A DNA stretch of 64,000 nucleotides, from NCBI GenBank assembly GCA_026393985.1, contig JAPKZB010000080.1, forward strand, positions 135,584-199,583, given 5' to 3'. This stretch comes from Acidobacteriota bacterium. Lineage in GTDB: Bacteria > Acidobacteriota > Terriglobia > Bryobacterales > Bryobacteraceae. The notes under the pieces are model-generated. The model was not told the DNA's origin and ran no database searches. It was given only the letters and a program-made list of their open reading frames with translations. A program made the position numbers and the translations under genes. Below are positions 17,082 to 25,087 of the stretch, piece after piece. Positions within the stretch are counted from its first letter, which is position 1. Each line of letters begins with the position of its first letter.

Positions 17082-18814
17082 TGAACGGACGGCAGCCCTT
17101 TCGCTGGGAACTCCCGGTCCATCCGGAGGCGGAGGTCGCTGCGCTGGCAAGCGCCCTGGGACTCACGATGCCCGCGGCCCGGGTGCTGTGGAGGCGGGAG
17201 ATCCGGGACCCGGCCGCCGCCGAGCGCTTCCTGCGCCCGTCGCTGGCGGAGTTGCACGATCCGTTTGGCTTGGCCGACATGGGGCGGGCGGCGGCCCGTC
17301 TGGCCCGGGCCGTGCAGACGAAGGAGAAGATTCTCCTTTACGGGGATTACGATGTCGACGGCACCTCTTCGGTCGTCATTCTGATGAGCGCGCTTGGCTT
17401 GGCGGGGGCCTCGGTAGCCTTCCACGTGCCGCACCGGATGCGCGAGGGCTACGGCATGCGCACCGAGGTGGTGGGGCAGGCGGCAGCGGACGGGGTGGGC
17501 CTGATTGTCAGCGTCGATACGGGCATCCGGGCCGGGGGGGTGGTAGCCCACGCCAAGGAACTTGGCATCGACGTGATCGTGACCGACCACCATCTGCCGG
17601 AGGGCGAACTGCCCGCCGCGGTCGCCGTGCTGAATCCGAACCGGGCCGACTGCGGCTATCCGTCGAAGAACCTTTGCGGCGCCGCCGTGGCGCTCAAACT
17701 GGCGCAGGCGCTCTTCGTCGAACTCGGCTGGGAGGCGGGGCGCCGCGAACGCCTGCTCGCATCCTTTCTCAAGCTGGCCGCCATCGCCACGGTGGCCGAT
17801 GTCGTGCCGCTGACGGGGGAGAACCGCGCCATCGTCAAGCATGGCCTCGCCGGGCTGCGCGACCCACGCAACTTGGGACTGAAAGCCCTGTTCGCCATCG
17901 CCGGGCTCGAGGAGGGAACCGTGCCCTCGGCGCGGCAGGTGGCCTTTCAGATCGCTCCCCGCCTCAATGCCGCCGGGCGCATGGACGATGCCCGGAACGT
18001 GATTGAGCTATTTCTGACCACCGACGCCGGGCGTGCCCACGAGTTGGCCGTGGCGCTCGATGCGATGAACAAAGAACGGCAGGAGACGCAGACGGAGATC
18101 GTCCGGAGCTGCGAGGCGGTGCCGGTGGGTGAAGAGGAGGCCGGGCTGGTCTTTTCGGCGGGGGACTGGCATGCCGGGGTGGTGGGGATTGTCGCCGGCC
18201 GGCTGGTGGAGCGCTACTGCCGTCCTGTGTTTGTTTTGAGTGAGGATGCTGAAACGGGCGAGGCGAAGGGCTCCGGCCGCAGTCCGGCCAACTTCCATCT
18301 GCTCGAAGCGCTCGAGAGCATGCCGGATCTGTTTGTAAAGTTCGGCGGGCACCGGCAGGCGGCGGGTCTGACGATGAAGTCGCACCGGATTAGGGAGTTT
18401 CGCCAACGCTTTGCGGCCTACGCGGCCGCGGTGATGAGCCGGGAGGACCGGGTGCCGGTTCTCGAGATCGACGCCACGGCGACGCTGGCGGAGCTCGATG
18501 GACAGGGTGCGGCCGACTTGCTGAGTTTGGCTCCGTTTGGCGCGGCCAATCAACCGCCGCTGCTGGTGCTGCGGGGGCTCGATCTCGTGCTCACGCCGGA
18601 GGTCAAAAACGGCAAGCATCTGTTTTTGAAAGTGCGACAGGACGGGGTGATGCGGCAGATTAAGGGGTGGAATCTGGCCGAGGCGGGCGAGGCCCTGCGG
18701 GCCGGCGACCGGATCGACGCGGCTGTTTTGGTGGAGGAGGACGCTTGGAGCCGGGCCCGGGGCGGGGCCGGGTGGGGGCTCATTCTCAAAGATCTGCGCC
18801 GGTCTGGCGAGTAG
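17081..18814 (+). CDS. recJ: Single-stranded-DNA-specific exonuclease RecJ
   Basis: 577 residues from ATG 17081, which overlaps the preceding stop (TGATG). DHH-family motifs appear in order: Y-G-D-Y-D-V-D-G-T-S-S (about 89-99), V-S-V-D-T-G-I, V-T-D-H-H (the DHH motif), and A-P-R-L-N-A-A-G-R-M. The DHHA1 domain has G-S-G-R-S-P-A-N-F-H and F-G-G-H-R-Q-A-A-G, and a C-terminal OB-like region follows. RecJ degrades 5'-ended single strands in recombination and repair. All metal-ligand motifs look intact. It is embedded between the two halves of the BMC locus with no obvious functional link. Confidence 0.95.
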   Translation: MNGRQPFRWELPVHPEAEVAALASALGLTMPAARVLWRREIRDPAAAERFLRPSLAELHDPFGLADMGRAAARLARAVQTKEKILLYGDYDVDGTSSVVILMSALGLAGASVAFHVPHRMREGYGMRTEVVGQAAADGVGLIVSVDTGIRAGGVVAHAKELGIDVIVTDHHLPEGELPAAVAVLNPNRADCGYPSKNLCGAAVALKLAQALFVELGWEAGRRERLLASFLKLAAIATVADVVPLTGENRAIVKHGLAGLRDPRNLGLKALFAIAGLEEGTVPSARQVAFQIAPRLNAAGRMDDARNVIELFLTTDAGRAHELAVALDAMNKERQETQTEIVRSCEAVPVGEEEAGLVFSAGDWHAGVVGIVAGRLVERYCRPVFVLSEDAETGEAKGSGRSPANFHLLEALESMPDLFVKFGGHRQAAGLTMKSHRIREFRQRFAAYAAAVMSREDRVPVLEIDATATLAELDGQGAADLLSLAPFGAANQPPLLVLRGLDLVLTPEVKNGKHLFLKVRQDGVMRQIKGWNLAEAGEALRAGDRIDAAVLVEEDAWSRARGGAGWGLILKDLRRSGE

Positions 18815-18847
18815 CCAGGCAATCGGTGTTGATAAAATGCAGGACAG

Positions 18848-19444
18848 ATGCACTCACGGCGTTTCCTTTCCTTCCTTCTCGGATTCTGGCTGGCCGGCCT
18901 CGTCGGAATCACCCTGTTTATTGCGTTCCGGCCCCGTCTGGCGAACGGAATGGTGGGGAACCCTCCTGACGAGGCCGCCAAGTGGGTTGACCTGTTGGGC
19001 AAAGACCGCACGCAAACGCTGCTACAGCACTACGATGCGGAGGTCGGCCGTCAGATGCTCACATTTTGGTACTACCCGGACCTGCTGCTATGCACTTTGA
19101 TTCTGCTGACCGCCGTCATGATCAAGACCGGAAGGCCGACACTCCTCGGCTCGGCCCTGCTTCTGTTGCTGGGCCTCGCCTCCGTGTTTCTGATTACGCC
19201 GCAGGTTGTGGCCGTGGGGCGCCATCTCGATTTCCAGCCAGTGCTACCGGTCCCTCCGGAGCGAGCTCAATTCGCCGCGGTGAATCGAATATTCCATGGT
19301 CTTGGCTTCCTGCGCTTCCTCATCGCCACGGCAATGTTGACAATGCTCTTCAACCGGACGCAAACGCACCGATCACGCCGGAGTAGCTATCTCGACGAGA
19401 TCGATGCGGTCAATAACTCCAATCACAACCATATCAATCGGTGA
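18848..19444 (+). CDS. DUF4149-like integral membrane protein
   Basis: 198 residues with four hydrophobic segments (about 5-27, 80-97, 102-120 and 155-172). The pattern F-L-L-G-F-W-L-A-G at the start, I-T-P-Q-V-V-A-V-G-R after the third helix and A-A-V-N-R-I-F-H-G-L before the fourth resembles DUF4149 proteins. Function unknown. The last 72 bp overlap, on the opposite strand, the end of the last BMC-P gene, so the two transcripts would be antisense at their 3' ends. Confidence 0.65.
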   Translation: MHSRRFLSFLLGFWLAGLVGITLFIAFRPRLANGMVGNPPDEAAKWVDLLGKDRTQTLLQHYDAEVGRQMLTFWYYPDLLLCTLILLTAVMIKTGRPTLLGSALLLLLGLASVFLITPQVVAVGRHLDFQPVLPVPPERAQFAAVNRIFHGLGFLRFLIATAMLTMLFNRTQTHRSRRSSYLDEIDAVNNSNHNHINR

Positions 19445-19657
19445 GTCGGGCCGGCCCACCGCCGTCATCGCGCTGAAGCCTTCCGTAACCAGCAGTACGA
19501 GGTCGCCCGGCCCGGCGTCCGCCGCATCAACGGCCAGGACCGCATCGCCGCGGGGCGTGCTCTGATCCAACTGCACCGGCTGCACCAGAAGCAGCTTCTG
19601 GCCCTCGTGGCTGGCGTTCTTCATCGTGGCCACGGCATCGCCGATCACCCGCGCCAT
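19373..19657 (-). CDS. BMC-P (EutN/CcmL) pentameric vertex protein, third copy
   Basis: 94 residues from ATG 19657, overlapping the preceding stop as TGATG; ATG 19663 is an alternative two codons longer. It starts M-A-R-V-I-G-D-A-V-A-T-M-K-N and has K-L-L-L-V-Q-P-V and V-D-A-A-D-A-G-P-G-D-L-V, then V-V-I-G-V-I-D-R-I, the EutN/CcmL pattern. These pentamers cap the vertices of the shell. It is the distal gene of the minus-strand BMC cluster, and its 3' end overlaps a convergent membrane-protein gene. Confidence 0.92.
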   Translation of the reverse strand: MARVIGDAVATMKNASHEGQKLLLVQPVQLDQSTPRGDAVLAVDAADAGPGDLVLLVTEGFSAMTAVGRPDSPIDMVVIGVIDRIDLVEIATPA

Positions 19658-19923
19658 CAACATCGATTCACCCGGTCGATGATCCCCACAATCGTCGTAT
19701 CCGTCGGCACTTCCACCGGCAGAAAGGGAAAGCTCGACTCCTTGCCACGGGTCCAGTAGACCAACTCGCCGGCCCCGGCGCCAATCGCGTCGGTACAAAC
19801 AAGCTGCTTGCCCGTGGGCTCAAGCGCCGACGTTAACGGCTGGACGATCAGGAGCCGCTGGCTGGCCAGCCCCGGATCCTTCACCGTCGAAACCACCCGG
19901 CCGATTACCCTGCCGATGTACAT
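19657..19923 (-). CDS. BMC-P (EutN/CcmL) vertex protein, second copy
   Basis: 88 residues: M-Y-I-G-R-V-I-G-R-V-V-S-T-V-K at the start, L-L-I-V-Q-P-L, T-D-A-I-G-A-G-A-G-E-L-V, and T-T-I-V-G-I-I-D-R-V at the end, the standard EutN/CcmL fold. The loop Y-W-T-R-G-K-E-S-S-F-P-F differs from the other two copies. Having three divergent BMC-P paralogues is typical of PVM-like and other metabolosome loci, where they may form mixed or position-specific vertices. Confidence 0.93.
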   Translation of the reverse strand: MYIGRVIGRVVSTVKDPGLASQRLLIVQPLTSALEPTGKQLVCTDAIGAGAGELVYWTRGKESSFPFLPVEVPTDTTIVGIIDRVNRC

Positions 19924-19937
19924 TGCTCACTACCCCG

Positions 19938-20225
19938 CTAACTGCCCTTGACCGCGCCTTTATCAAGGCTGATGGTATCGACGATACCGATGATCGCCGT
20001 ATCCACCGGACGGTCCTTGCACCCGTCCGCCATGCGCGCCGAACTGCCCGTCACGGCGATCACCGTCTCGCGGAATCCGGCGCCCACGGCATCGACGGCA
20101 ATCAGGTAGCTTGCCTCATCCTTGCCTTCGGGCGAGACGGGCTTCAGGATGAGAAGCTTCTTACCTTCCAGGCGCGGATCCTTGCGCGTGGCGACGACGG
20201 TTCCAACTACGCGCGCCAGGATCAT
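19938..20225 (-). CDS. BMC-P (EutN/CcmL) vertex protein, first copy
   Basis: 95 residues: M-I-L-A-R-V-V-G-T-V-V-A-T-R-K at the start, K-K-L-L-I-L-K-P-V, V-D-A-V-G-A-G-F-R-E-T-V, then T-A-I-I-G-I-V-D-T. The loop A-R-M-A-D-G-C-K-D contains a Cys absent from the other copies. It begins directly after the BMC-H stop (no gap) and ends 14 bp before the next BMC-P, so all shell genes share one transcript. Confidence 0.93.
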   Translation of the reverse strand: MILARVVGTVVATRKDPRLEGKKLLILKPVSPEGKDEASYLIAVDAVGAGFRETVIAVTGSSARMADGCKDRPVDTAIIGIVDTISLDKGAVKGS

Positions 20226-20513
20226 CTACTTCCCGTTTACCTTGCCAATCGGTAGCACGCCCTCAAGGCTGGCGTGCGGCCGCGGAATCACGTGTACGCT
20301 CACGAGTTCACCCACCCGCCGCGCCGCGGCCGCGCCGGCGTCGGTAGCCGCGCGCACGGCAGCCACATCGCCGCGCACAATGGCCGTCACGTAGCCCGAT
20401 CCGATCTTTTCCCAACCAACCAGACGGACATTCGCAGCCTTCACCATCGCATCCGCGGCTTCAATCATCGAGACCAGTCCGCGGGTCTCCACCATTCCCA
20501 GTGCATCGCCCAT
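20226..20513 (-). CDS. BMC-H microcompartment shell protein, second copy
   Basis: 95 residues, closely related to the BMC-H at 14508-14786 through most of its length. The differences cluster in the pore and the C-terminal tail. The pore loop here is the canonical K-I-G-S-G (residues 36-40). The tail after V-H-V-I-P-R-P-H is [11 protein letters not shown]. The near-identity suggests duplication, with one copy moved to the plus-strand cluster. Forms hexameric facet tiles; it sits between the aldolase and the three BMC-P genes. Confidence 0.95.
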   Translation of the reverse strand: MGDALGMVETRGLVSMIEAADAMVKAANVRLVGWEKIGSGYVTAIVRGDVAAVRAATDAGAAAARRVGELVSVHVIPRPHASLEGVLPIGKVNGK

Positions 20514-20561
20514 AGCTTTCCCTGCAAGTATCGCGCAACCGGATGCCGTTGTCGATGCGGC

Positions 20562-21332
20562 TTACCGGCCCGCCCGCACGGCCTCGTCAATCAGGACGAT
20601 TAACTCTTCCCGGGTCACCGCAATCCGTTCCTGGCCCGCCACGTCTCCGGCCGTAATCGGACATCCCGGCGCGGCCTTCGAGTTCGATTGGATTCCGTAA
20701 CGCGCCCGGGCTTCAAACAGCCGGTCGACTTCGTGGCGATCGAGCAGTTTCGGCCCGCCGAGTTGCTCGGCCACCAGCGCGATGCGGGCGACGTGTTCAA
20801 CGGTCTCCATCTTGTGAAACGCGCTCCACAGGTCGGCCCCGCCGCAGACGACGCCGTGGTTGCCAAGCAAAATAGCGTCGTAGTGCGGAATGAAGGGCTT
20901 CAAGGTTTCGCTCAACTCCGGTGTCCCCGGTAACCCGTACGGCGCCAGCGGCACGCAACCGAGGTTCACGACCACCTCGGGGAGAATGGCCATGTTCAGG
21001 GCCCGGCCCGCCACCGCAAAGCCCGTGGCCACGGGCGCGTGGGCGTGCGCGACGGCCCGCACATCGGGCCGCATCTCGTACATCGTTAAATGCATGAGGA
21101 TCTCGCTGGTCCGCTCGCGCCGCCCGGCAATCTTGTTGCCGCGCATATCGCAGACAATCAGGTCGTCGGGCGCCATCCGGCCTTTGCTGATGCCCGTCGG
21201 TGTGCACAAGATGCGCTCGGCGTCCAAGCGCACACTGATGTTGCCATCGTTCGAAGCCACCCAGCCCTTCTCATACATGAGACGGCCGATGGCGACAATA
21301 TCCTGTCGAAGTGCTGTTTCGTCCTGCGCCAC
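20562..21332 (-). CDS. Class II aldolase (fuculose-/rhamnulose-phosphate aldolase type), BMC cargo
   Basis: 256 residues from GTG 21332, preceded by GAGGA; an upstream TTG at 21386 would run into the divergent rhomboid gene. Motifs: S-N-D-G-N-I-S-V-R (phosphate/substrate loop), A-H-A-H-A-P-V-A-T (Zn His pair) and L-L-G-N-H-G-V-V (third Zn His). It cleaves a deoxyketose 1-phosphate to DHAP and lactaldehyde. After about residue 215 an extension ends V-T-R-E-E-L-I-V-L-I-D-E-A-V-R, an amphipathic helix like an encapsulation peptide. The pairing with the aldehyde dehydrogenase matches PVM-type fucose/rhamnose metabolosomes. Confidence 0.88.
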   Translation of the reverse strand: MAQDETALRQDIVAIGRLMYEKGWVASNDGNISVRLDAERILCTPTGISKGRMAPDDLIVCDMRGNKIAGRRERTSEILMHLTMYEMRPDVRAVAHAHAPVATGFAVAGRALNMAILPEVVVNLGCVPLAPYGLPGTPELSETLKPFIPHYDAILLGNHGVVCGGADLWSAFHKMETVEHVARIALVAEQLGGPKLLDRHEVDRLFEARARYGIQSNSKAAPGCPITAGDVAGQERIAVTREELIVLIDEAVRAGR

Positions 21333-21371
21333 GTAATCCTCAAGTGTAGCAGCGCCGATACAATAGGAGCA

Positions 21372-22070
21372 GTGTCTTATCAACAATCTGGGATCGCCAG
21401 CCTGCTCGGCCCGAACCGCATGGCCACCGGACTCCTGCTCCTGGTCAACAGCGCCTTCTTCCTGGCCGTTCTGCTGAGCAAGAACGAAGCCTTTCCTTTA
21501 TTTGCCGCCAAAACCTTGCCCGGTCTCGCCGCCGGCGAGTGGTGGCGGCTGCTCACCGCCGGGTATTTGCACATCTACCCCATGCACATTCTGATGAACA
21601 TGATGAGCCTGTACAATCTCGGACCGCTCGCCGAAGAGATGTTCGGCACGCGGCGCATGTTCACCATCTGGACCGTCTCCACCATCGGTGGTTTTCTGCT
21701 CAGCGCCGTGTGGACGCCGGCGCCCTCGCTCGGCGCCAGCGCAGGCATCTTCGGCCTGATGGGCGCCATGATCGCCGCCGGGGTGATCAGCCGGCATCCC
21801 TACGCGAAATACCTGCAGCGGCAGCTGCTCATCAACGCCGGCCTCGGCTTTATCATCGGCAGCCTGCCGATGTTTCCGATCGATAACGCCGCCCACCTCG
21901 GCGGCATGATCGGCGGCTTCGGCACTGCCTGGGTGGCCGGGTTCCCCCGGCCCTTTGACGACGCCCGGGAGAAACTCTGGAGCCTCCTGTCGATCGTCTC
22001 CCTCGCCCTGACTATCTACGCCTTCTACGAGGTCGCCATGAAGCTCAACCAGTTTGCCGTCCGGCTCTAG
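21372..22070 (+). CDS. Rhomboid family intramembrane serine protease
   Basis: 232 residues from GTG 21372 (AGGAG just upstream); the start M-S-Y-Q-Q-S-G matches the usual short N-terminal tail, while ATG 21420 would remove it. Six or seven membrane segments. Catalytic Ser123 lies in L-G-A-S-A-G-I-F-G and catalytic His175 in N-A-A-H-L-G-G-M-I-G-G. The L1-loop analogue E-W-W-R-L-L-T-A-G and H-I-L-M-N-M follow the family pattern. It cleaves membrane proteins within the bilayer. Divergent from the aldolase gene. Confidence 0.92.
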   Translation: MSYQQSGIASLLGPNRMATGLLLLVNSAFFLAVLLSKNEAFPLFAAKTLPGLAAGEWWRLLTAGYLHIYPMHILMNMMSLYNLGPLAEEMFGTRRMFTIWTVSTIGGFLLSAVWTPAPSLGASAGIFGLMGAMIAAGVISRHPYAKYLQRQLLINAGLGFIIGSLPMFPIDNAAHLGGMIGGFGTAWVAGFPRPFDDAREKLWSLLSIVSLALTIYAFYEVAMKLNQFAVRL

Positions 22071-22082
22071 ATCGTCTCCCGC

Positions 22083-22892
22083 CTACCGCTGCGCCGCCCA
22101 CCCAACAAACGCCCACACGGCCCGCAACTCGTCCGCCGTATAACCCTGCACCACCCGCGCATGGCGCCAGGCGCTTTGGGCTTGAATCCCCTGAATCTCG
22201 CCGTTGTCCAGGTGACGCAGCACGGGCGGTGTACTCTTCAGGTCGTAGACCCGCGTCACGATGGCCCCCCGGTCAACCACCACGGCCGGGAACCGGTCGC
22301 CGCTCGTGAGCACCACATCCCGCACGCGCCGTGCCCGGGCGTTCCGCACCGCGGCCACCGCCTCGGCCCCCAACTGCTGCTTATTCAACTTGCCGAGATC
22401 CACGCTCACCACCGTGCCAATGCCCTGCAAACGGTGGCAGTTCGAACAGCGCTGCGCCCGCTGCGCGTCATAGAAAAGCTCCCGGCCCTGCCGCACCTCC
22501 GGTGACAATTCGGACTCCTTCACGGCGACGGGCGGCGCCGCGCTGGCCGCCTCCGCCGGCGCCGGACCCTCGCTCGACGCCGTCGCCAGGCTCTGGATAT
22601 ACGCCACCAGAGCACTGATATCACCGTCCGTCAAACGGTCGCCCCAGGCGGGCATCGCCGTATTCGGAATCCCATCGCGGATCACCTTGACAAGATAGTC
22701 CCGCTCAAACACCCGGCCCCGCAGCCGTGGACTGCGCGCCGCCGCCCCGGCCGTGCCGTGGCAGTAACCCACCGCGCACCCCTGCGCAAACAACTGATCC
22801 CCCCGCGCGACAACGGCCGAGGTGCCGAGGCTGCCCTGCTGCTCAGCCAGCAGCAGCGCCGGCAGGATCACCAAACCCGCCCAAACCTTCAT
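22083..22892 (-). CDS. Di-haem c-type cytochrome, partner of the PQQ dehydrogenase
   Basis: 269 residues from ATG 22892, which overlaps the stop of the PQQ dehydrogenase gene (ATGA). Signal peptide M-K-V-W-A-G-L-V-I-L-P-A-L-L-L-A. The first haem site is C39-A-V-G-Y-C44-H45, a CX4CH instead of CXXCH. The second is canonical C149-S-N-C-H153. Met ligands are likely in N-T-A-M-P-A-W-G. The C-terminal 90 residues are a beta-rich segment with no haem. It probably takes electrons from the PQQ enzyme in the periplasm. Confidence 0.87.
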   Translation of the reverse strand: MKVWAGLVILPALLLAEQQGSLGTSAVVARGDQLFAQGCAVGYCHGTAGAAARSPRLRGRVFERDYLVKVIRDGIPNTAMPAWGDRLTDGDISALVAYIQSLATASSEGPAPAEAASAAPPVAVKESELSPEVRQGRELFYDAQRAQRCSNCHRLQGIGTVVSVDLGKLNKQQLGAEAVAAVRNARARRVRDVVLTSGDRFPAVVVDRGAIVTRVYDLKSTPPVLRHLDNGEIQGIQAQSAWRHARVVQGYTADELRAVWAFVGWAAQR

Positions 22893-24550
22893 CGTTTCGT
22901 CTCCGGCAACGCAAACACAAACACCGCCGAACCACTCGGAAACTGCTCCGTCTCCGGCCAAAACTGCTGCATCAACCCCGCCACGGCCGAACCCCATCCC
23001 GAAGGCGTCGCCACATACTGCCTCCCGTTTACGGCATACGTAATTGAACTGCCCCGGTGGCCCGAGCCTGTGTTGAAGCTCCATAGCTTTTTGCCCGTCC
23101 GTGCATCCAGGGCAAAGAATTCGCCCTCGGCATCGCCCGTAAAGATCAGGTCGCCTGCCGTCGCCAGCACCGAAGCCAGCAGCGGATACTTGTACTCATA
23201 GCGCCACACCGGCTTGCCGGTCAGTGGATTATAGGCCGCCAGATGCCCGCCGCTTTTGCCGTCCGGCGTGCTCACCAGTTTGAACGTCCCGCCAAAGTAG
23301 GTCTTGCCCTCCACCGGGGTCTCCGGCTGCGACACCACCTCCTGGCACCATTCAATGCCCGTCGTAAAAAACAGCCCGGACTTCGGCGACCACGCACCGT
23401 GGTTCCAACTCCGGCCGCCGCCAATCGACGGACAGATCAGCTTCGGCTTGCCCACCACCGGTTCGTTCCGCCCCAGCAGCTCGCCCTTCGGACCCACGCC
23501 ACTGATCCAGTTGATGTTCTTCGCCACCGGCCACGCCGTGAGGAACTCCCCGTTAGTCCGGTCCAGGACATACGTGTAGCCGCCCTTGCTCACGTTGATG
23601 AGCAGCTTGCGCATCTGCCCGTTCACCGGCAGATCCACCAGCACCGCCTCGTAGGCCGCGTCCCAGTCCCACACATCATGCGGCACCTGTTGGAAATGCC
23701 ACTTCAGCTTGCCCGTCTGGACGTCCAGCGCGACCATTGAATCGGTGTACAGGTTGTCCCCCTTGCGGTTCCCCCCGTAAAAGTCCGCCGCCGGATTGCC
23801 CACGGCCCAGTACACCATCCCCAGGCTCTCGTCGAACGAGCCGGTCATCCACGTCGAACCGCCGCCAAACTTCCAGCTATCTCCCGCCCACGTCTCGTGC
23901 CCTTTCTCTCCCGGGCCCGGAATCGTCCAGAAGCGCCACAGATGCCGGCCCGTCCGCAGGTCAAAAGCGTTGATGTAGCCGCGGTGCGCCGAGTCGCCCC
24001 CGGTCACGCCCACGATCACCTTACCCCGCGCAATCAGCGGTGCCGCCGTGATGTTGCAGCCGCATTGGTTGGCATCCTCGACGTTCACCTTCCACAGCTC
24101 GCGGCCGGTTCTCGCATCGAGCGCCACCACGTTGTTGTCCAGTGTACCCATCAGCACGCGCCCCTCCGCCACGGCCACCCCGCGGTTCCACGGGCCATAA
24201 AAGGTGGTAAACGTCTTCGGCAGCTCATACCGGTAGCTCCACAGCCGCTTGCCCGTCACTGCGTCCAGCGCAAACACGCGATTGTGGGACGTCGAAACGT
24301 ACATCACCCCGTCAATCACCAGCGGCGTCGATTGCAGCCCGCCATCGTTATCCCCGGTCTGAAAAACCCAAGCCGCCGTCAGTTGGCTGACGTTGCCCGT
24401 ATGGATCGCATCGAGCGCGCTGTACCGCCAGGCGGAGTTCTGCCCGCCGTAGGCCGGCCAGTCCGCCTTCGTCGCACCGTCCTGCGCGCAGCCGATCACC
24501 GCTCCAACCATCAGCAGGCCAACCATCAGCAGAAGGATTATCCGAATCAT
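22889..24550 (-). CDS. PQQ-dependent alcohol dehydrogenase, predicted lanthanide-type, lipoprotein
   Basis: 553 residues. The N-terminus ends in a lipobox-like V-I-G-C at Cys21, so it is probably membrane-anchored on the periplasmic side. Eight-bladed propeller repeats of A-L-D-A-x-T-G-x-x-L-W type run through the chain. G-N-P-A-A-D-F and P-H-D-V-W-D-W-D-A form the active site: Asp295 is the catalytic-base position and Asp297 is the extra Asp that marks lanthanide-dependent (XoxF/ExaF-like) enzymes; calcium enzymes have a non-acidic residue there. C163-G-C165 stands near the PQQ-facing region. The substrate is unknown. Confidence 0.88.
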   Translation of the reverse strand: MIRIILLLMVGLLMVGAVIGCAQDGATKADWPAYGGQNSAWRYSALDAIHTGNVSQLTAAWVFQTGDNDGGLQSTPLVIDGVMYVSTSHNRVFALDAVTGKRLWSYRYELPKTFTTFYGPWNRGVAVAEGRVLMGTLDNNVVALDARTGRELWKVNVEDANQCGCNITAAPLIARGKVIVGVTGGDSAHRGYINAFDLRTGRHLWRFWTIPGPGEKGHETWAGDSWKFGGGSTWMTGSFDESLGMVYWAVGNPAADFYGGNRKGDNLYTDSMVALDVQTGKLKWHFQQVPHDVWDWDAAYEAVLVDLPVNGQMRKLLINVSKGGYTYVLDRTNGEFLTAWPVAKNINWISGVGPKGELLGRNEPVVGKPKLICPSIGGGRSWNHGAWSPKSGLFFTTGIEWCQEVVSQPETPVEGKTYFGGTFKLVSTPDGKSGGHLAAYNPLTGKPVWRYEYKYPLLASVLATAGDLIFTGDAEGEFFALDARTGKKLWSFNTGSGHRGSSITYAVNGRQYVATPSGWGSAVAGLMQQFWPETEQFPSGSAVFVFALPETKR

Positions 24551-24557
24551 CGAAGCG

Positions 24558-25082
24558 TTACCCCTCTAATACCTGTAGACAAGCCAGCGCAAAAGCCGGC
24601 AGATCCTCCGGCTTCCGCGAAGTCACCAAATTCTTATCCACCACTACCTCGGCGTCCACCCACTCGGCCCCCGCGTTCACGACATCGTCCTTGATGGCAA
24701 AGAAGCTGGTCACCTTTCGGCCCCGCAGCATCCCGTGCGCCGAACAAAGCACCCACGGCCCGTGACAGATCGCCGCCACCAGCTTACCCTGCGCGTTCAC
24801 CCCCGCTACGAACTGATTCGCCTTCGGATGCCGCCGGATATGGTCGGGCGCAAACCCGCCCGGCGCAATCACCCCGTCGAAATCGTCCGGGCTCACCTCG
24901 TCATAGCTCATCTGCGCCACGCACGGATAGCCCAGCTTGCTGCCGTAACTCTTACCCGCCTCGGCGCCCACCGTGACCACTGTCACCCCGGCCTCCTGCA
25001 GCCGGTAGAGCGGATACCAGACTTCCATCTCCTGGTACAACTGATCCACCAGCATCGCCACACGCTTGCCTTTCAATTCCAT
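24558..25082 (-). CDS. DJ-1/PfpI family protein
   Basis: 174 residues from ATG 25082 (the longer frame would overlap the beta-lactamase-like gene). The nucleophile elbow A-A-I-C106-H-G-P-W and V-I-A-P-G-G-F-A-P-D are typical of PfpI/YhbO glutamine-amidotransferase-like proteins. These act as stress-protective glyoxalase/deglycase or peptidase-like enzymes. The Cys-His pair is intact. It is 5 bp after the beta-lactamase-like gene and 7 bp before the PQQ dehydrogenase, in one operon; removal of reactive aldehydes made by the dehydrogenase is a plausible but unproven link. Confidence 0.88.
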   Translation of the reverse strand: MELKGKRVAMLVDQLYQEMEVWYPLYRLQEAGVTVVTVGAEAGKSYGSKLGYPCVAQMSYDEVSPDDFDGVIAPGGFAPDHIRRHPKANQFVAGVNAQGKLVAAICHGPWVLCSAHGMLRGRKVTSFFAIKDDVVNAGAEWVDAEVVVDKNLVTSRKPEDLPAFALACLQVLEG

Positions 25083-25087
25083 CTGAT

